This document shows, one piece after another, positions 1 through 8,900 of a stretch of 64,000 nt of DNA (its first letter is position 1; every line of letters starts with the position of its first letter). Under the pieces are notes generated by a model, which was given only the letters and a program-made list of their open reading frames with translations, searched no databases and had not been told where the DNA came from. Origin of the DNA: Novispirillum itersonii (GTDB lineage: Bacteria; Pseudomonadota; Alphaproteobacteria; Rhodospirillales; Rhodospirillaceae); contig NZ_JACIIX010000008.1 in NCBI RefSeq assembly GCF_014205675.1, forward strand, positions 62,001 through 126,000, given 5' to 3'. Made by a program: the position numbers and the translations under genes.

Positions 1-804
1 GACCTCGTGCATCATTTCGTCGGTGTGCAGGCTGCCCTTCATCAGGGCTTCGCACTCCCCGGTGCGGCACAGGGCCACCGAGACTTCGGCGGAGCCATGG
101 GAGTGTTCAGTGTTGATGATGCGCAGGCCGGTCAGGTCCTGCCCGAACTGCTCGGCGGTTTCGCGGATCTTGTCTTCCGGCCCGACCAGAACCGGGGTGA
201 TGATGCCGTTCTGATAGGCATCCAGCGCCCCGGTCAGCGAGATTTCGTCGCAGGGATGGCAGACCGCCACCGACACCGGCGGCATCGACTTCACCTGCGT
301 GATGATGTCTTCGTACACATGCGACCGGCGGCGCACCTTGGCTTCCGGGACGAAGGCCCCGGCGATGCGGACCTTCTCAGTCGGGGCCTCGACCACCGCC
401 TGACCGTCAATCACGGTTTCGCCATGCTGGTTGATGGCCAGACAGGCCAGCGTGATGCTGTTGGTGGCGTCTTCCTTGGCGGTGACGGTAATGGTCAGGG
501 TCAGGGTATCACCCAGTTCCACCGGACGGTGGAAGGTGAAGCTCTGGGTCTTGTAGACGCTGCCGGGGCCGGGCAGTTCGTTGCCGAGCAGGGCGGAGAA
601 CAGGGAACCGCCCCACATGCCATGGCCGCTGATCTTCTGGGACTTCAGCAGGCGGGTGGCCCATTCCTCGTCCAGATGGGTCGGGTTGTAGTCCGCCGAC
701 AGGGCGGCGAACATCTCGGTATCTTCCTTGGTCAGGGTCCGCACCAGCGAGGCCTTGTCTCCGATCGAGATCTCGGCATAGGTCCGGTTTTCGATACTCT
801 GCAT
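1..804 (-). CDS. Bifunctional MaoC-type enoyl-CoA hydratase / phosphate acetyl(butyryl)transferase, 3' part cut by window edge
   Basis: The 268 codons visible begin at an ATG preceded by GGGGAG. Residues about 10-140 form a MaoC hot-dog domain: the hydratase motif D-x-N-P-x-H appears in SADYNPTHLDEEW, followed by the glycine-rich GHGMWGG stretch. From about residue 170 the sequence switches to a phosphate acyltransferase (Pta/Ptb) domain, with VCHPCDEISLTGAL and PVLVGPEDKI typical of its N-terminal part. The family fuses a hydratase to an acyl-CoA:phosphate acyltransferase and is usually placed next to acetate kinase, linking acyl-CoA and acyl-phosphate pools. The C-terminal half lies outside the window, so completeness and neighbour cannot be judged. 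Family call is firm, substrate is not. Confidence 0.9.
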   Translation of the reverse strand, partial: MQSIENRTYAEISIGDKASLVRTLTKEDTEMFAALSADYNPTHLDEEWATRLLKSQKISGHGMWGGSLFSALLGNELPGPGSVYKTQSFTFHRPVELGDTLTLTITVTAKEDATNSITLACLAINQHGETVIDGQAVVEAPTEKVRIAGAFVPEAKVRRRSHVYEDIITQVKSMPPVSVAVCHPCDEISLTGALDAYQNGIITPVLVGPEDKIRETAEQFGQDLTGLRIINTEHSHGSAEVSVALCRTGECEALMKGSLHTDEMMHEV

Positions 805-1044
805 GGTTTACTCCCCTAAAGCGTCCGGCAGCGGGCCGGGCAGCGGTGTGGACGGTTCCCCGATACCGTCTTTTCCTAAGCCATAATACTAATATGGATT
901 TTTGCAACAGCGAAGGAGAAAGCGGAAAAAGGATTTATGACAGTTCCCTGATGCACCGGGGCAGGCAGCGCCACCGTTTGCCAAGCCTCCGGCCCCATGG
1001 CAGGATCGGCCGCAGGGTTCTGGCAACGGTGAGTGGGTTCTGAC

Positions 1045-3087
1045 ATGAGACCGGCAGATGACGACGTTCTGGTATATCAGCCCGAGGCCGAAACGGCGGC
1101 GGAGCAGGAAACCGGGGTGGCGTGGAAAGTGCTGGTGGTGGACGACGATGCCGAGATCCATCATGTGACCCGGATTGTGCTGGATGGTTTTGTTTTCCGC
1201 AACCGTCCATTGAAAATCATATCGGCATTCTCCGCCCGACAGGCGAGGGAACGGCTGGCAGAGCACCCGGATACGGCGGTGATGCTGCTGGATGTGGTGA
1301 TGGAAACCGACGATGCCGGTCTGGCGCTGGTGTCGGAGGTGCGCGGCGCGATGGGGCTGGAAGCGCTGCGGATCGTGCTGCGCACCGGTCAGCCGGGGCA
1401 GGCACCGGAGCGGGATGTGATCCTGCGCTATGACATCAACGACTATAAAAGCAAAACCGAGCTGACCGCCCAGAAGCTGCTGACGGTGACGGTGGCAGCC
1501 CTGCGGGCCTATGAAGGGATTTCCAGCCTGCACGACAGCCAGCGGATTCTGGCCGATACCAATGCGGAGCTGGAACGGCAGGTGACCCAGAGAACGCGGG
1601 ATCTCGCCGCCTCGGAGGCGCATTACCGGGCGCTGCTGGAAGGGATCCCGGAAGGGGTGATCGCGGTTGATGGCTGGGGGCTGATCCGCTCCGTCAGCCC
1701 GTCGGCGGAAGCGGTGTTCGGCATGACGGCGGAGAACCTGACCGGAAAACCTTTTCCCCTGCTGTTTGACACCGCCACCGCCGCCGATCTGAAACCGCTG
1801 TGGGGACCCCCGGCGGACGGTGCGGCGGCGACGGCCTGCCTGATTGGCAGGGGGGCGATGGAGGTGCGGGGCCGCCATGCGGACGGGCGTCTGTTTCCGA
1901 TGGATCTCTCGATCAACCGTCTTGAGTATGCCGACACGGTTCAGTACGTGGCGACGGTGCGCGATGTCACCTCCCGCCACGATTATCAGGAGGCCCTGCG
2001 GCAGGCCAAGCGTGACGCCGAGCAGGCCGCCCGCGCCAAGTCGGAATTTCTGGCGGTGATGAGCCATGAAATCCGCACCCCGCTGAACGGCATCATCGGT
2101 ATGGCGCAGATCCTCAGCGACAGTCTGGACGACGAGGGGCAGAAGGATTTCGCCCGCATCATTCTGTCGTCGGGGGAAAGCCTGCTGAAAGTGCTGAACG
2201 ATATCCTCGATTTTTCCAAGCTGGAGTCAGGGCGCGTGACTCTGGAGGACCGGCCGTTCCATATCGCCGGAATGGTCGAGGAAACGGCGGCGCTGATGGA
2301 AACCACGGCGCGGGACAAAGGCATTGTCCTGACCACGCTGCTGCGCGGCGATGTGGCGGTGCAGGTGACCGGTGATGAAGGGCGCCTCCGGCAGGTGTTG
2401 CTCAACCTGCTGTCCAATGCCGTCAAGTTTACCGAGCGTGGGGAGGTGCGGGTGGAGATGACCTGCCAGACCGCCGAGGATGGGTTGTCCGCCTCGGTCG
2501 ATCTGGCGGTGGTTGACACCGGGATCGGTATCGCCCCGGAGGATCAGGCCCACCTGTTCCAGCATTTCATTCAGGCCAACAGCACCATTTCCCGCCGCTT
2601 TGGCGGTACCGGGCTGGGGCTGGCGATCAGCCAGAAGATCATCGCGGCGATGGGGGGCACCATCGGGGTTGACAGCACACCGGGGGCCGGGGCGCGGTTT
2701 ACGGTGCGGGTGGCCCTGCCGGTGGCCGGGGCCGATCTGGCCATTTTTGATGAAGCGGCGCTGGATGTGTTGACCATGGCGCTGGGGCCGGAAGGGGTGA
2801 CCGACCTGATGCGGCTGTTCCTGAACGATGCCGACCGCCTTCTTCAGGTGATCGGAGACTGTCTGACCGGCGAGGACGGCGGGTTTGTGATGACCCCGGC
2901 GATGGAGCTGGCCCGGACCTCGGACCGGCTGGGTTGCACCATGCTGGCGGCACAGGCGCGGCAGCTGTTGGTGGAGGAGGATCCGGCCCGGCTGGCTTCC
3001 CATGCCAAAGGGCTGTGGCTGGTGATGGCGCGCACCCGGCAGGGACTGGTGGCCCGGTTTCCTGACCTTGACGGAGACAGCGGCTGA
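1045..3087 (+). CDS. Hybrid sensor histidine kinase (REC-PAS-HisKA-HATPase) with degenerate Hpt-like C-terminus
   Basis: This is a cytoplasmic kinase with no membrane segment. It has an N-terminal receiver (residues about 30-150; VLVVDDDAEIHH, phospho-acceptor region MLLDVVME) and a short coiled coil. A PAS domain follows (about 190-310), then HisKA with SHEIRTPLNG (about 340), and an HATPase domain with GTGLGLAISQ (about 530). The last 100 residues look like an Hpt helical bundle, but the expected AHxLKG motif reads ARTSDRLG, so the phosphorylatable histidine is replaced by arginine. The start chosen is ATG 1045; an in-frame GTG at 1033 is an alternative. It is divergent from the MaoC-Pta gene. 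The input signal is unknown. Confidence 0.9.
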   Translation: MRPADDDVLVYQPEAETAAEQETGVAWKVLVVDDDAEIHHVTRIVLDGFVFRNRPLKIISAFSARQARERLAEHPDTAVMLLDVVMETDDAGLALVSEVRGAMGLEALRIVLRTGQPGQAPERDVILRYDINDYKSKTELTAQKLLTVTVAALRAYEGISSLHDSQRILADTNAELERQVTQRTRDLAASEAHYRALLEGIPEGVIAVDGWGLIRSVSPSAEAVFGMTAENLTGKPFPLLFDTATAADLKPLWGPPADGAAATACLIGRGAMEVRGRHADGRLFPMDLSINRLEYADTVQYVATVRDVTSRHDYQEALRQAKRDAEQAARAKSEFLAVMSHEIRTPLNGIIGMAQILSDSLDDEGQKDFARIILSSGESLLKVLNDILDFSKLESGRVTLEDRPFHIAGMVEETAALMETTARDKGIVLTTLLRGDVAVQVTGDEGRLRQVLLNLLSNAVKFTERGEVRVEMTCQTAEDGLSASVDLAVVDTGIGIAPEDQAHLFQHFIQANSTISRRFGGTGLGLAISQKIIAAMGGTIGVDSTPGAGARFTVRVALPVAGADLAIFDEAALDVLTMALGPEGVTDLMRLFLNDADRLLQVIGDCLTGEDGGFVMTPAMELARTSDRLGCTMLAAQARQLLVEEDPARLASHAKGLWLVMARTRQGLVARFPDLDGDSG

Positions 3088-3290
3088 ACCCGCCTGTGGC
3101 TCTGGCGGTTGGGGCCGATTACCGTGACCGGGATAACAGATGCGTGAGGAGGATGGGCCTCACGCGGCTGTGAGTTCTCAAAATCTCCGTTGGTTGGTAC
3201 GGTCATTTCAGAGCCGGGGATTGATCTCTCTCAGAAAACAGGAAATGATTTTTCTCTGGGGGAGCAGAACAGATCCGGTTTTTGATTTGG

Positions 3291-3317
3291 GAGTGTCTCT
3301 CGTCACTCTCCTTTTTT
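3291..3317 (+). terminator. Possible weak terminator before the bufferin operon
   Basis: A 5-bp stem GAGTG/CACTC with an 8-nt loop is followed by TCC and six T residues. It lies 200 bp after the kinase gene and just upstream of the bufferin precursor. The stem is short, so this is a tentative call. Confidence 0.3.
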
Positions 3318-3321
3318 GAAA

Positions 3322-3335
3322 ATGATCCTGATCAT
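3322..3335. promoter_or_regulatory. Palindrome upstream of bufferin operon, candidate operator
   Basis: ATGATC-CT-GATCAT is a perfect inverted repeat, 34 bp upstream of the bufA ATG. A possible -35 element TTGAAA (3316-3321) overlaps its left side, so a protein bound here could control the operon. The cognate regulator is not evident in the window. The palindrome is seen directly; the function is inferred. Confidence 0.4.
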
Positions 3336-3369
3336 GATTGTCTGTCAGGAAACCGCAGGAGTTATTCCC

Positions 3370-3639
3370 ATGACCGTCACCACGCTGCGTCCGCTGTCTC
3401 TGGCTGCTGTTGCCCTGTCTGCCGCCCTTGGCTCCGCTGCCCTGTCTGCCCCGGCCTCCGCTGCCGGAGAGATGGAAAAGTGCTTCGGCATTTCTGCCGC
3501 CGGAAAGAACGACTGCGCCACCGCCACCTCGTCCTGCGCCGGGACCTCGAAGGTGGATCGTCAGGGGGATGCGTTTGTTGCCGTCCCCAAGGGCACCTGC
3601 ACCAAGATTTCCGGCGGCAGCCTCGAACCGAAGAAATAA
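3370..3639 (+). CDS. bufA1: Bufferin precursor (DUF2282, BufA1-type), secreted cysteine-rich RiPP
   Basis: An 89-residue protein whose start is set by AGGAG eight bases upstream of ATG 3370; an in-frame ATG at 3316 has no such site. Residues 1-32 are a Sec signal peptide (hydrophobic [14 protein letters not shown], cleavage near ASAAG). The mature part has four cysteines (C38, C49, C56, C77) in the DUF2282 pattern EKCFG, NDCA, SSCAG and GTCTKI. DUF2282 proteins are precursors of bufferins: an MNIO enzyme modifies core cysteines, and the exported peptide protects against copper in the Caulobacter system. The MNIO and partner genes follow immediately, so a bufferin role is strongly suggested. 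The modified residues and the metal are not shown by sequence. Confidence 0.88.
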   Translation: MTVTTLRPLSLAAVALSAALGSAALSAPASAAGEMEKCFGISAAGKNDCATATSSCAGTSKVDRQGDAFVAVPKGTCTKISGGSLEPKK

Positions 3640-3726
3640 GCGGTTCCGATCCACAGGACTTCCGGCTGGCGGAGGGGGGATGCCTTCGCCGGACCGGCTG
3701 GCCGACCGCCAAGGGAAGACTGACCG

Positions 3727-4623
3727 ATGATTTCCGCTGACGCGGCCCCCGGGCTGCCGCGCCGGGCTGGTATTGGCCTGAAGCCGCAGCATTATGCCGA
3801 TATTCTGCGGGCCGGGCCGCAGGGTTTGAGTGTCGGCTGGTTCGAGGCTCATCCTGAAAACTATATGGGAGCAGGGGGGCCGCCGCACCGTTGGCTGACG
3901 GCGATCCGGGAGCATTGGCCGCTGTCGCTGCATGCGGTGGGCTTGTCCCTTGGCTCGGCGGAGGGGGTGGATCCCGCCCATCTGACCCGGCTGAAAGCCT
4001 TGGTTGACCGTTATCAGCCGCAGATGGTGTCCGATCATCTGGCGTGGAGTCAGGTGGATGGCCTGTATCTGAATGATCTGCTGCCGGTGCCGTTGACGGC
4101 GACGGCGCGGGATGTGTTTGCCGATAACATTGACAGGGTGCAGGCGGCGCTGAAGCGCCGGATCCTGATTGAAAACCCTTCCGTCTATCTGCGCTGGACC
4201 GGGGCGGAGATGACCGAGACAGATCTGCTGGCCGATCTGGTCCGCCGTACCGGCTGCGGTCTGCTGCTGGATGTGAACAACGTTGCGGTCAGCTGCGGCA
4301 ATCTGGGGGCTGATCCGGTGGCCTATCTGCGGGATTTTCCCATGCAGGCGGTGGAGGAAATCCATCTGGCCGGTCATGCGGTGCGCGTGGTCGAAGGGCA
4401 GATGATCCGCCTTGACGACCATGGCAGTCCGGTCAGCCCGGATGTCTGGGATCTGTTTGCCCTGACACTGCGATGGATGCGGGACCGGGGACTCCCCCCT
4501 CCGCCAACCCTGATTGAATGGGATACCGATGTGCCATCCCTGTCGCGCTGGCAGGAGGAAGCGGTGCAGGCCAATCACCTGCTGTCGTCTGTCTGGCAGC
4601 AGGAGGGGACCGATGACCGATAA
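3727..4623 (+). CDS. bufB: DUF692 multinuclear non-heme iron oxygenase (MNIO) modifying the bufferin precursor
   Basis: A 298-residue TIM-barrel DUF692 protein of usual length. Family hallmarks are visible in order: GIGLKPQHY near the N-terminus, HAVGLSLGS (about 62), SDHLAWS (about 101), LIENPS (about 143), LLDVNNVAVSCGN (about 181) and EIHLAGHA (about 213), which supply the His/Asp/Glu ligands of the iron centre. MNIOs oxidatively convert cysteines, for example to oxazolone/thioamide or thiooxazole groups. It begins 87 bp after bufA and overlaps bufC by 11 bp, so the pair is translationally coupled. Its likely substrate is the adjacent four-cysteine precursor. Confidence 0.92.
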   Translation: MISADAAPGLPRRAGIGLKPQHYADILRAGPQGLSVGWFEAHPENYMGAGGPPHRWLTAIREHWPLSLHAVGLSLGSAEGVDPAHLTRLKALVDRYQPQMVSDHLAWSQVDGLYLNDLLPVPLTATARDVFADNIDRVQAALKRRILIENPSVYLRWTGAEMTETDLLADLVRRTGCGLLLDVNNVAVSCGNLGADPVAYLRDFPMQAVEEIHLAGHAVRVVEGQMIRLDDHGSPVSPDVWDLFALTLRWMRDRGLPPPPTLIEWDTDVPSLSRWQEEAVQANHLLSSVWQQEGTDDR

Positions 4624-5389
4624 CACTGTGGCCGGACTGGCGGCGCTGCAACAGCGTTTTGCCCGCTGGGCGCTGGGGCAGACTGAGGAGGTTGATTTTG
4701 TCGGCCTGATTGAGGGGCCGGGGCTGTGGGTCCACCGCAATACGGTGCGCCTGACCCTCGGTGATGCCTTGGGGGATCTGTTTCCGGTGACCCGGCAGGT
4801 GGTCGGCGATGACTTTTTTCTCCGGGCGGCGAAGGATTTTCTGCGACAGGAGCCGCCACGGGCGGCAACCCTGCTGCACTGGGGGGGCGGCTATCCCGCC
4901 TTTCTGGAGCAGTATGCCCCGGCGGCTGATCTGCCCTATCTGCCCGACCTTGCGCGGCTGGAATGGCGGCGTCATCTGGCCCTGCACGGGCCGGAGGCCA
5001 CCCCGCTGACGGCGGCGGATCTGGCGGCGCTGCCGCCGGAGCAGGCGGATGACGTGACCCTGTGCCTGCACCCGACCGCGCATCTGCTGGTCTCGGACTG
5101 GCCGGTGCTTGATCTGTGGCAGGCGCATCAGACCGAAAACGGTCTGGACAGACTGACGTTTGCAAGAGGCCGACAGGAGATCCTGATCGTCCGCCCGCAT
5201 GCGATGGTTGAACTTTACGCCCTGCCTGCCGGAGGATCCGGCTTTCTTGCCGCGCTGGATCAGGGGTTGGCGGCGGCGATTGCCGCAGCGATGGTAGAAC
5301 ACCCCACCTTTGATGCCGGGGCACTGCTGGGGCTGGCCCTGAGTCAGGGATGGTTCCGCAGCCCTGTCCCTGAAACCGGAGCAGAATGA
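4613..5389 (+). CDS. bufC: DUF2063 partner protein of the MNIO enzyme
   Basis: 258 residues. The start at ATG 4613 lies inside the end of bufB and is preceded by AGGAGGGG, giving an 11-bp overlap. The N-terminal LQQRFARWALG and the following helical region match the DUF2063 putative DNA-binding-like domain, which in MNIO systems acts as the recognition partner that presents the precursor to the oxygenase. The C-terminal half (about 110-250) is variable. The gene overlaps the DoxX gene by four bases (ATGA). Family is clear from motif and context; a direct role in peptide binding is inferred from characterised MNIO partners. Confidence 0.85.
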   Translation: MTDNTVAGLAALQQRFARWALGQTEEVDFVGLIEGPGLWVHRNTVRLTLGDALGDLFPVTRQVVGDDFFLRAAKDFLRQEPPRAATLLHWGGGYPAFLEQYAPAADLPYLPDLARLEWRRHLALHGPEATPLTAADLAALPPEQADDVTLCLHPTAHLLVSDWPVLDLWQAHQTENGLDRLTFARGRQEILIVRPHAMVELYALPAGGSGFLAALDQGLAAAIAAAMVEHPTFDAGALLGLALSQGWFRSPVPETGAE

Positions 5390-5823
5390 CAATGGCCGTT
5401 TCTATCCGCACGTCTGACCGCATCCTGTCCCGTCTGCCTGAGGGACTGCTTGTTTTACTGGCCCGTCTGGGTATGGCCGGGGTGTTCTGGCGGTCCGGCC
5501 AGACCAAGGTGGATGGCTGGACCGTGACCGATGCCACGGTCTTTCTGTTCGCCGAGGAATACCGCCTGCCGCTGTTGCCGCCGGAACTGGCGGCATGGCT
5601 GGCGGCGGGGGCGGAGCATCTGTTCCCGGTCCTGCTGGTGCTCGGGCTTGGCAGCCGCTATGCCGCTCTGGCACTGGCCGCAATGACGCTGGTGATCCAG
5701 ATTTTTGTCTATCCGGGTCTGTGGCCGGACCATCTGACGTGGCTGGCGGCGCTGCTGCTGATCGTCGCCCGTGGCGGCGGGCCGCTGTCGCTGGATGCCC
5801 TGCTGGCGTCCCGGCACCGCTGA
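5386..5823 (+). CDS. DoxX family membrane protein of the bufferin operon
   Basis: A 145-residue inner membrane protein with about four transmembrane helices. The first carries LARLGMAGVFWRSGQTKV, the classic DoxX opening; later helices cover LAAWLAAGAEHLFPVLLVLGL, AALALAAMTLVIQIFVYPGLW and LTWLAALLLIVA. Its start overlaps the bufC stop (ATGA), marking it as the fourth cistron. DoxX proteins are frequent last members of bufferin operons, but their role (redox or metal handling at the membrane) is not settled. The family assignment is firm. Confidence 0.85.
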   Translation: MTMAVSIRTSDRILSRLPEGLLVLLARLGMAGVFWRSGQTKVDGWTVTDATVFLFAEEYRLPLLPPELAAWLAAGAEHLFPVLLVLGLGSRYAALALAAMTLVIQIFVYPGLWPDHLTWLAALLLIVARGGGPLSLDALLASRHR

Positions 5824-5921
5824 CCGTCTTACTTCAGAAATGATTTAAGCGCGGAAGAAAACTGTACGGCCAACCTCTGATCAGATTATGGTGATCACGG
5901 AGTGTAACGGGGGCCGGTCCG

Positions 5922-8900
5922 GTGCGTGATTACAGGTCTGTATTGTCGATTTTTGCCATTGCGCTGCTGGTTCTGGCGGCGTGGACGTCATGGTTCGAGT
6001 GGCAGAACCGTCAGAACATCCGCCAGTCGGCACGGGTGGAGCTGGCCGCCCGGGCGGATGCGCTGACCGGAACCTTCCTGTCGGCTTTTCAGGTGGTGGA
6101 AAACACGCTGGTGGCCGTCGTTGCCCGGCGGCAGGAAAATCTGCGCCGCAATAACGGTATTGACCCGGAAGCACAGTCGACAATCGAGGCCCTGAGCCAG
6201 TTCACCGGCCAGATCCGCAGTCTGGTGGTCTTCGATCAGGCCGGGAACTCAGTCTATGATTCCACCGGCTTTCCGGCCCCGCCGGTCAACGTTGCCGACC
6301 GGGATTACTTCGTGCATTTCTCCCGCACCGATCATGGCAATGGCCGCGATACCTTCCTTGGGTCGCCGGTGATCGGCCGCACCAGCGGAACATGGTTCCT
6401 CAGCATGAGCCGCGAGGTGGTCAATGCCGACGGCCGCTTCTCCGGTGTGGCGCTGGGGGTGATGGATATCGGCTTCCTCCAGCGGCTGCTGCGGGAATCG
6501 CGCCGGCATGAGGATGCGGCGCTGGCACTGGTGACGGCGGACAATGTGATTGTCGCCGCCTATGTGCCGGGGGATGAGACCTCCCTGACCGGAAAGCGGC
6601 TGGACGAGACCCGGATGTTTGGCGATGTCGCCGCCCGGGTTGCCGCTGCGGCGTCCCCCTACGGGGTGTTTGATGCTGACGACACCCTGACCGCCGTGGC
6701 CGCGGTTTCAGGGATGCCGGTGCGGGTGGTGATGATGCGCACCTGGGACAAGGCCAACAGCCAGTGGCATGCCTCGCTGTCCCGCCAGCTGTTCCTGCTG
6801 GCCGGAACCCTGATCGTGCTGTTTCTGGTCTGGGCCCCGGTGTCACGGGTGATTCGCGACCGGGACCGGCTGTTCACGCTGTCACCGGATCCGGTCTGTG
6901 TTCTGGAGGCCGACGGGCGGTTTCTGTCGGTCAATCCGGCGTGGGAAACCACCCTTGGCCTGCCACGGACGGAGATCATCGGGCAGTCGGTGCTGGACTT
7001 CGTCCACAGCGAGGACCGCAACCGGCTGGCCGATATTCTGCTGCGGCTGTCGGTCGGTGGACGGGTGGAGGAATTTACCCTGTGTTTCCGCGACCGTGCC
7101 AACGGGCAGGTGTATCTGTCGATGGTGGCGGTGGCGGAAAACAGCCGGGTCTTCGCCATTGCCCGCAATGTGACCCAGCGCCTGCTGTCGGAGGAGGCCC
7201 TGCGCCGCAGCGAGCAGCGCTTCCGCGATGTGGCCGAAGCCTCCGGTGAATTCATCTGGGAGACCGATGGCAGCGGTATGCTGGTGTTCGTCACCGACCG
7301 CGCCCGCACCGCGCTGGGGGTGGCGGCGTCGGAGCTGATGGGCCGGGCGCTGGCGGACCTGATCGGCGAGGCCGACCGCCCCCGGGTGGCGGCGGCCCTG
7401 CGGCGTTACAGTCCGTTCCATTACGAGGTGGAAACCCGCCGTGCCAACGGTGGCCGGGTGATCCTGCGGCTGTCCGGGGTGCCGGTGGTGGATGGCAGTG
7501 ACCGCCTGACCGGGTTCCGGGGGGCAGCGCTGGATGTAACGGAGCGCCGTCAGGCCCGTCAGGCCCTGCTGGAAAGCGAGGCGCGGTTCCGCAGCATCGT
7601 CAATACCGTTATTGATGGCATTCTGACGGTTGATGAATACGGCATCATTGAGTCAGTCAACCCGGCAACGGAGCAGATGTTCGAGTACTCCGCCCGGGAG
7701 ATGATCGGCCGCAATGTTTCGATGCTGTTTGCCGGGGATGCCGCCCTGCCGCATCAGGATTTCATGGCGCTGTACAGCCATTCCGGTGAACAGGGCGTAC
7801 TCGGCAACGGGCGGGAAATCCTCGCCTGCCGCAAGTCCGGGCAGGAATTTCCGCTGGAGCTGGGGGTCAGTGAGGTCTGGTTCGGCGGCAAGCGCCTGTT
7901 CATCGGCGTCTGCCGCGATATTTCCGAACGCAAGCGTATTGACCGCCTGAAGGATGAGTTCGTCTCCACCGTCAGCCACGAACTGCGGACCCCGCTGACC
8001 TCAATCCGTGGGGCGCTGGGCCTGATCAATGGCGGGGCGGTGGGCGAACTGCCGCAGAAGGCCCGCAGTCTGGTCAGCATCGCCTATTCCAACAGCGAAC
8101 GGCTGATCACGCTGGTCAACGATATTCTGGATATGCAGAAGATTGAGTCCGGCCGGATGGTCTATGACATGCGTCCGCTCGATCTGGGGGTTCTGCTGCG
8201 CCGGGCGGTGACGGAGATCAACGCCTTTGCCGTTCAGTACGGGGTGCGGGTTGATCTGGCGGCACCGGACGAAAACGGTGCTGAGCCGGTGATGGTGCAG
8301 GGCGACGCCGACCGTCTGGTGCAGGTGTCGATCAATCTGCTGTCCAATGCCATCAAGTTTTCGCCGGAAGGCGGGACGGTTACGGTTTCCCTGCACCGGC
8401 GGAATGGCCGGGCGGAGGTGCTGGTCAGCGATCAGGGGCCGGGGATTCCGGAAGAGTTCCGGCCGCATATCTTCCAGAAGTTCTCACAGGCGGATGCCAC
8501 CGATACCCGGGCCAAGGGCGGCACCGGTCTGGGGCTGTCGATCGCCAAGGCCATCGTTGATCATCATCACGGGATGATCACCTTCGAGACCGCCGCCGGG
8601 CAGGGCACCACCTTTGTCCTCAGTCTGCCGATGCTGGAACCGGCCCGTAACAGCGGGACGGAGGATGGTGTGACCGACCCTGCCGGTGCTGCCGGGGCGT
8701 CTGAGGCTTCCTCGCCGTGTACGCTGCTGGTGGTGGAGGATGATCCGGTGATTGCCGATCTGCTGACCGATTATCTCCAGCAGGACGGGTATCAGGTCTC
8801 TGTGGCGGCATCGGTGACGGCGGCCCGCGATATGCTCAAACAGGGTCGCTTCGACGGGATTACGCTGGATCTGATGTTGCCGGATGGCGACGGCCTGACG

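Noticed and set aside
3208-4740. A 510-codon minus-strand open frame across the bufferin genes
   Set aside because: Low-complexity Arg/Gln/His-rich translation with no family features, opposite well-supported genes.
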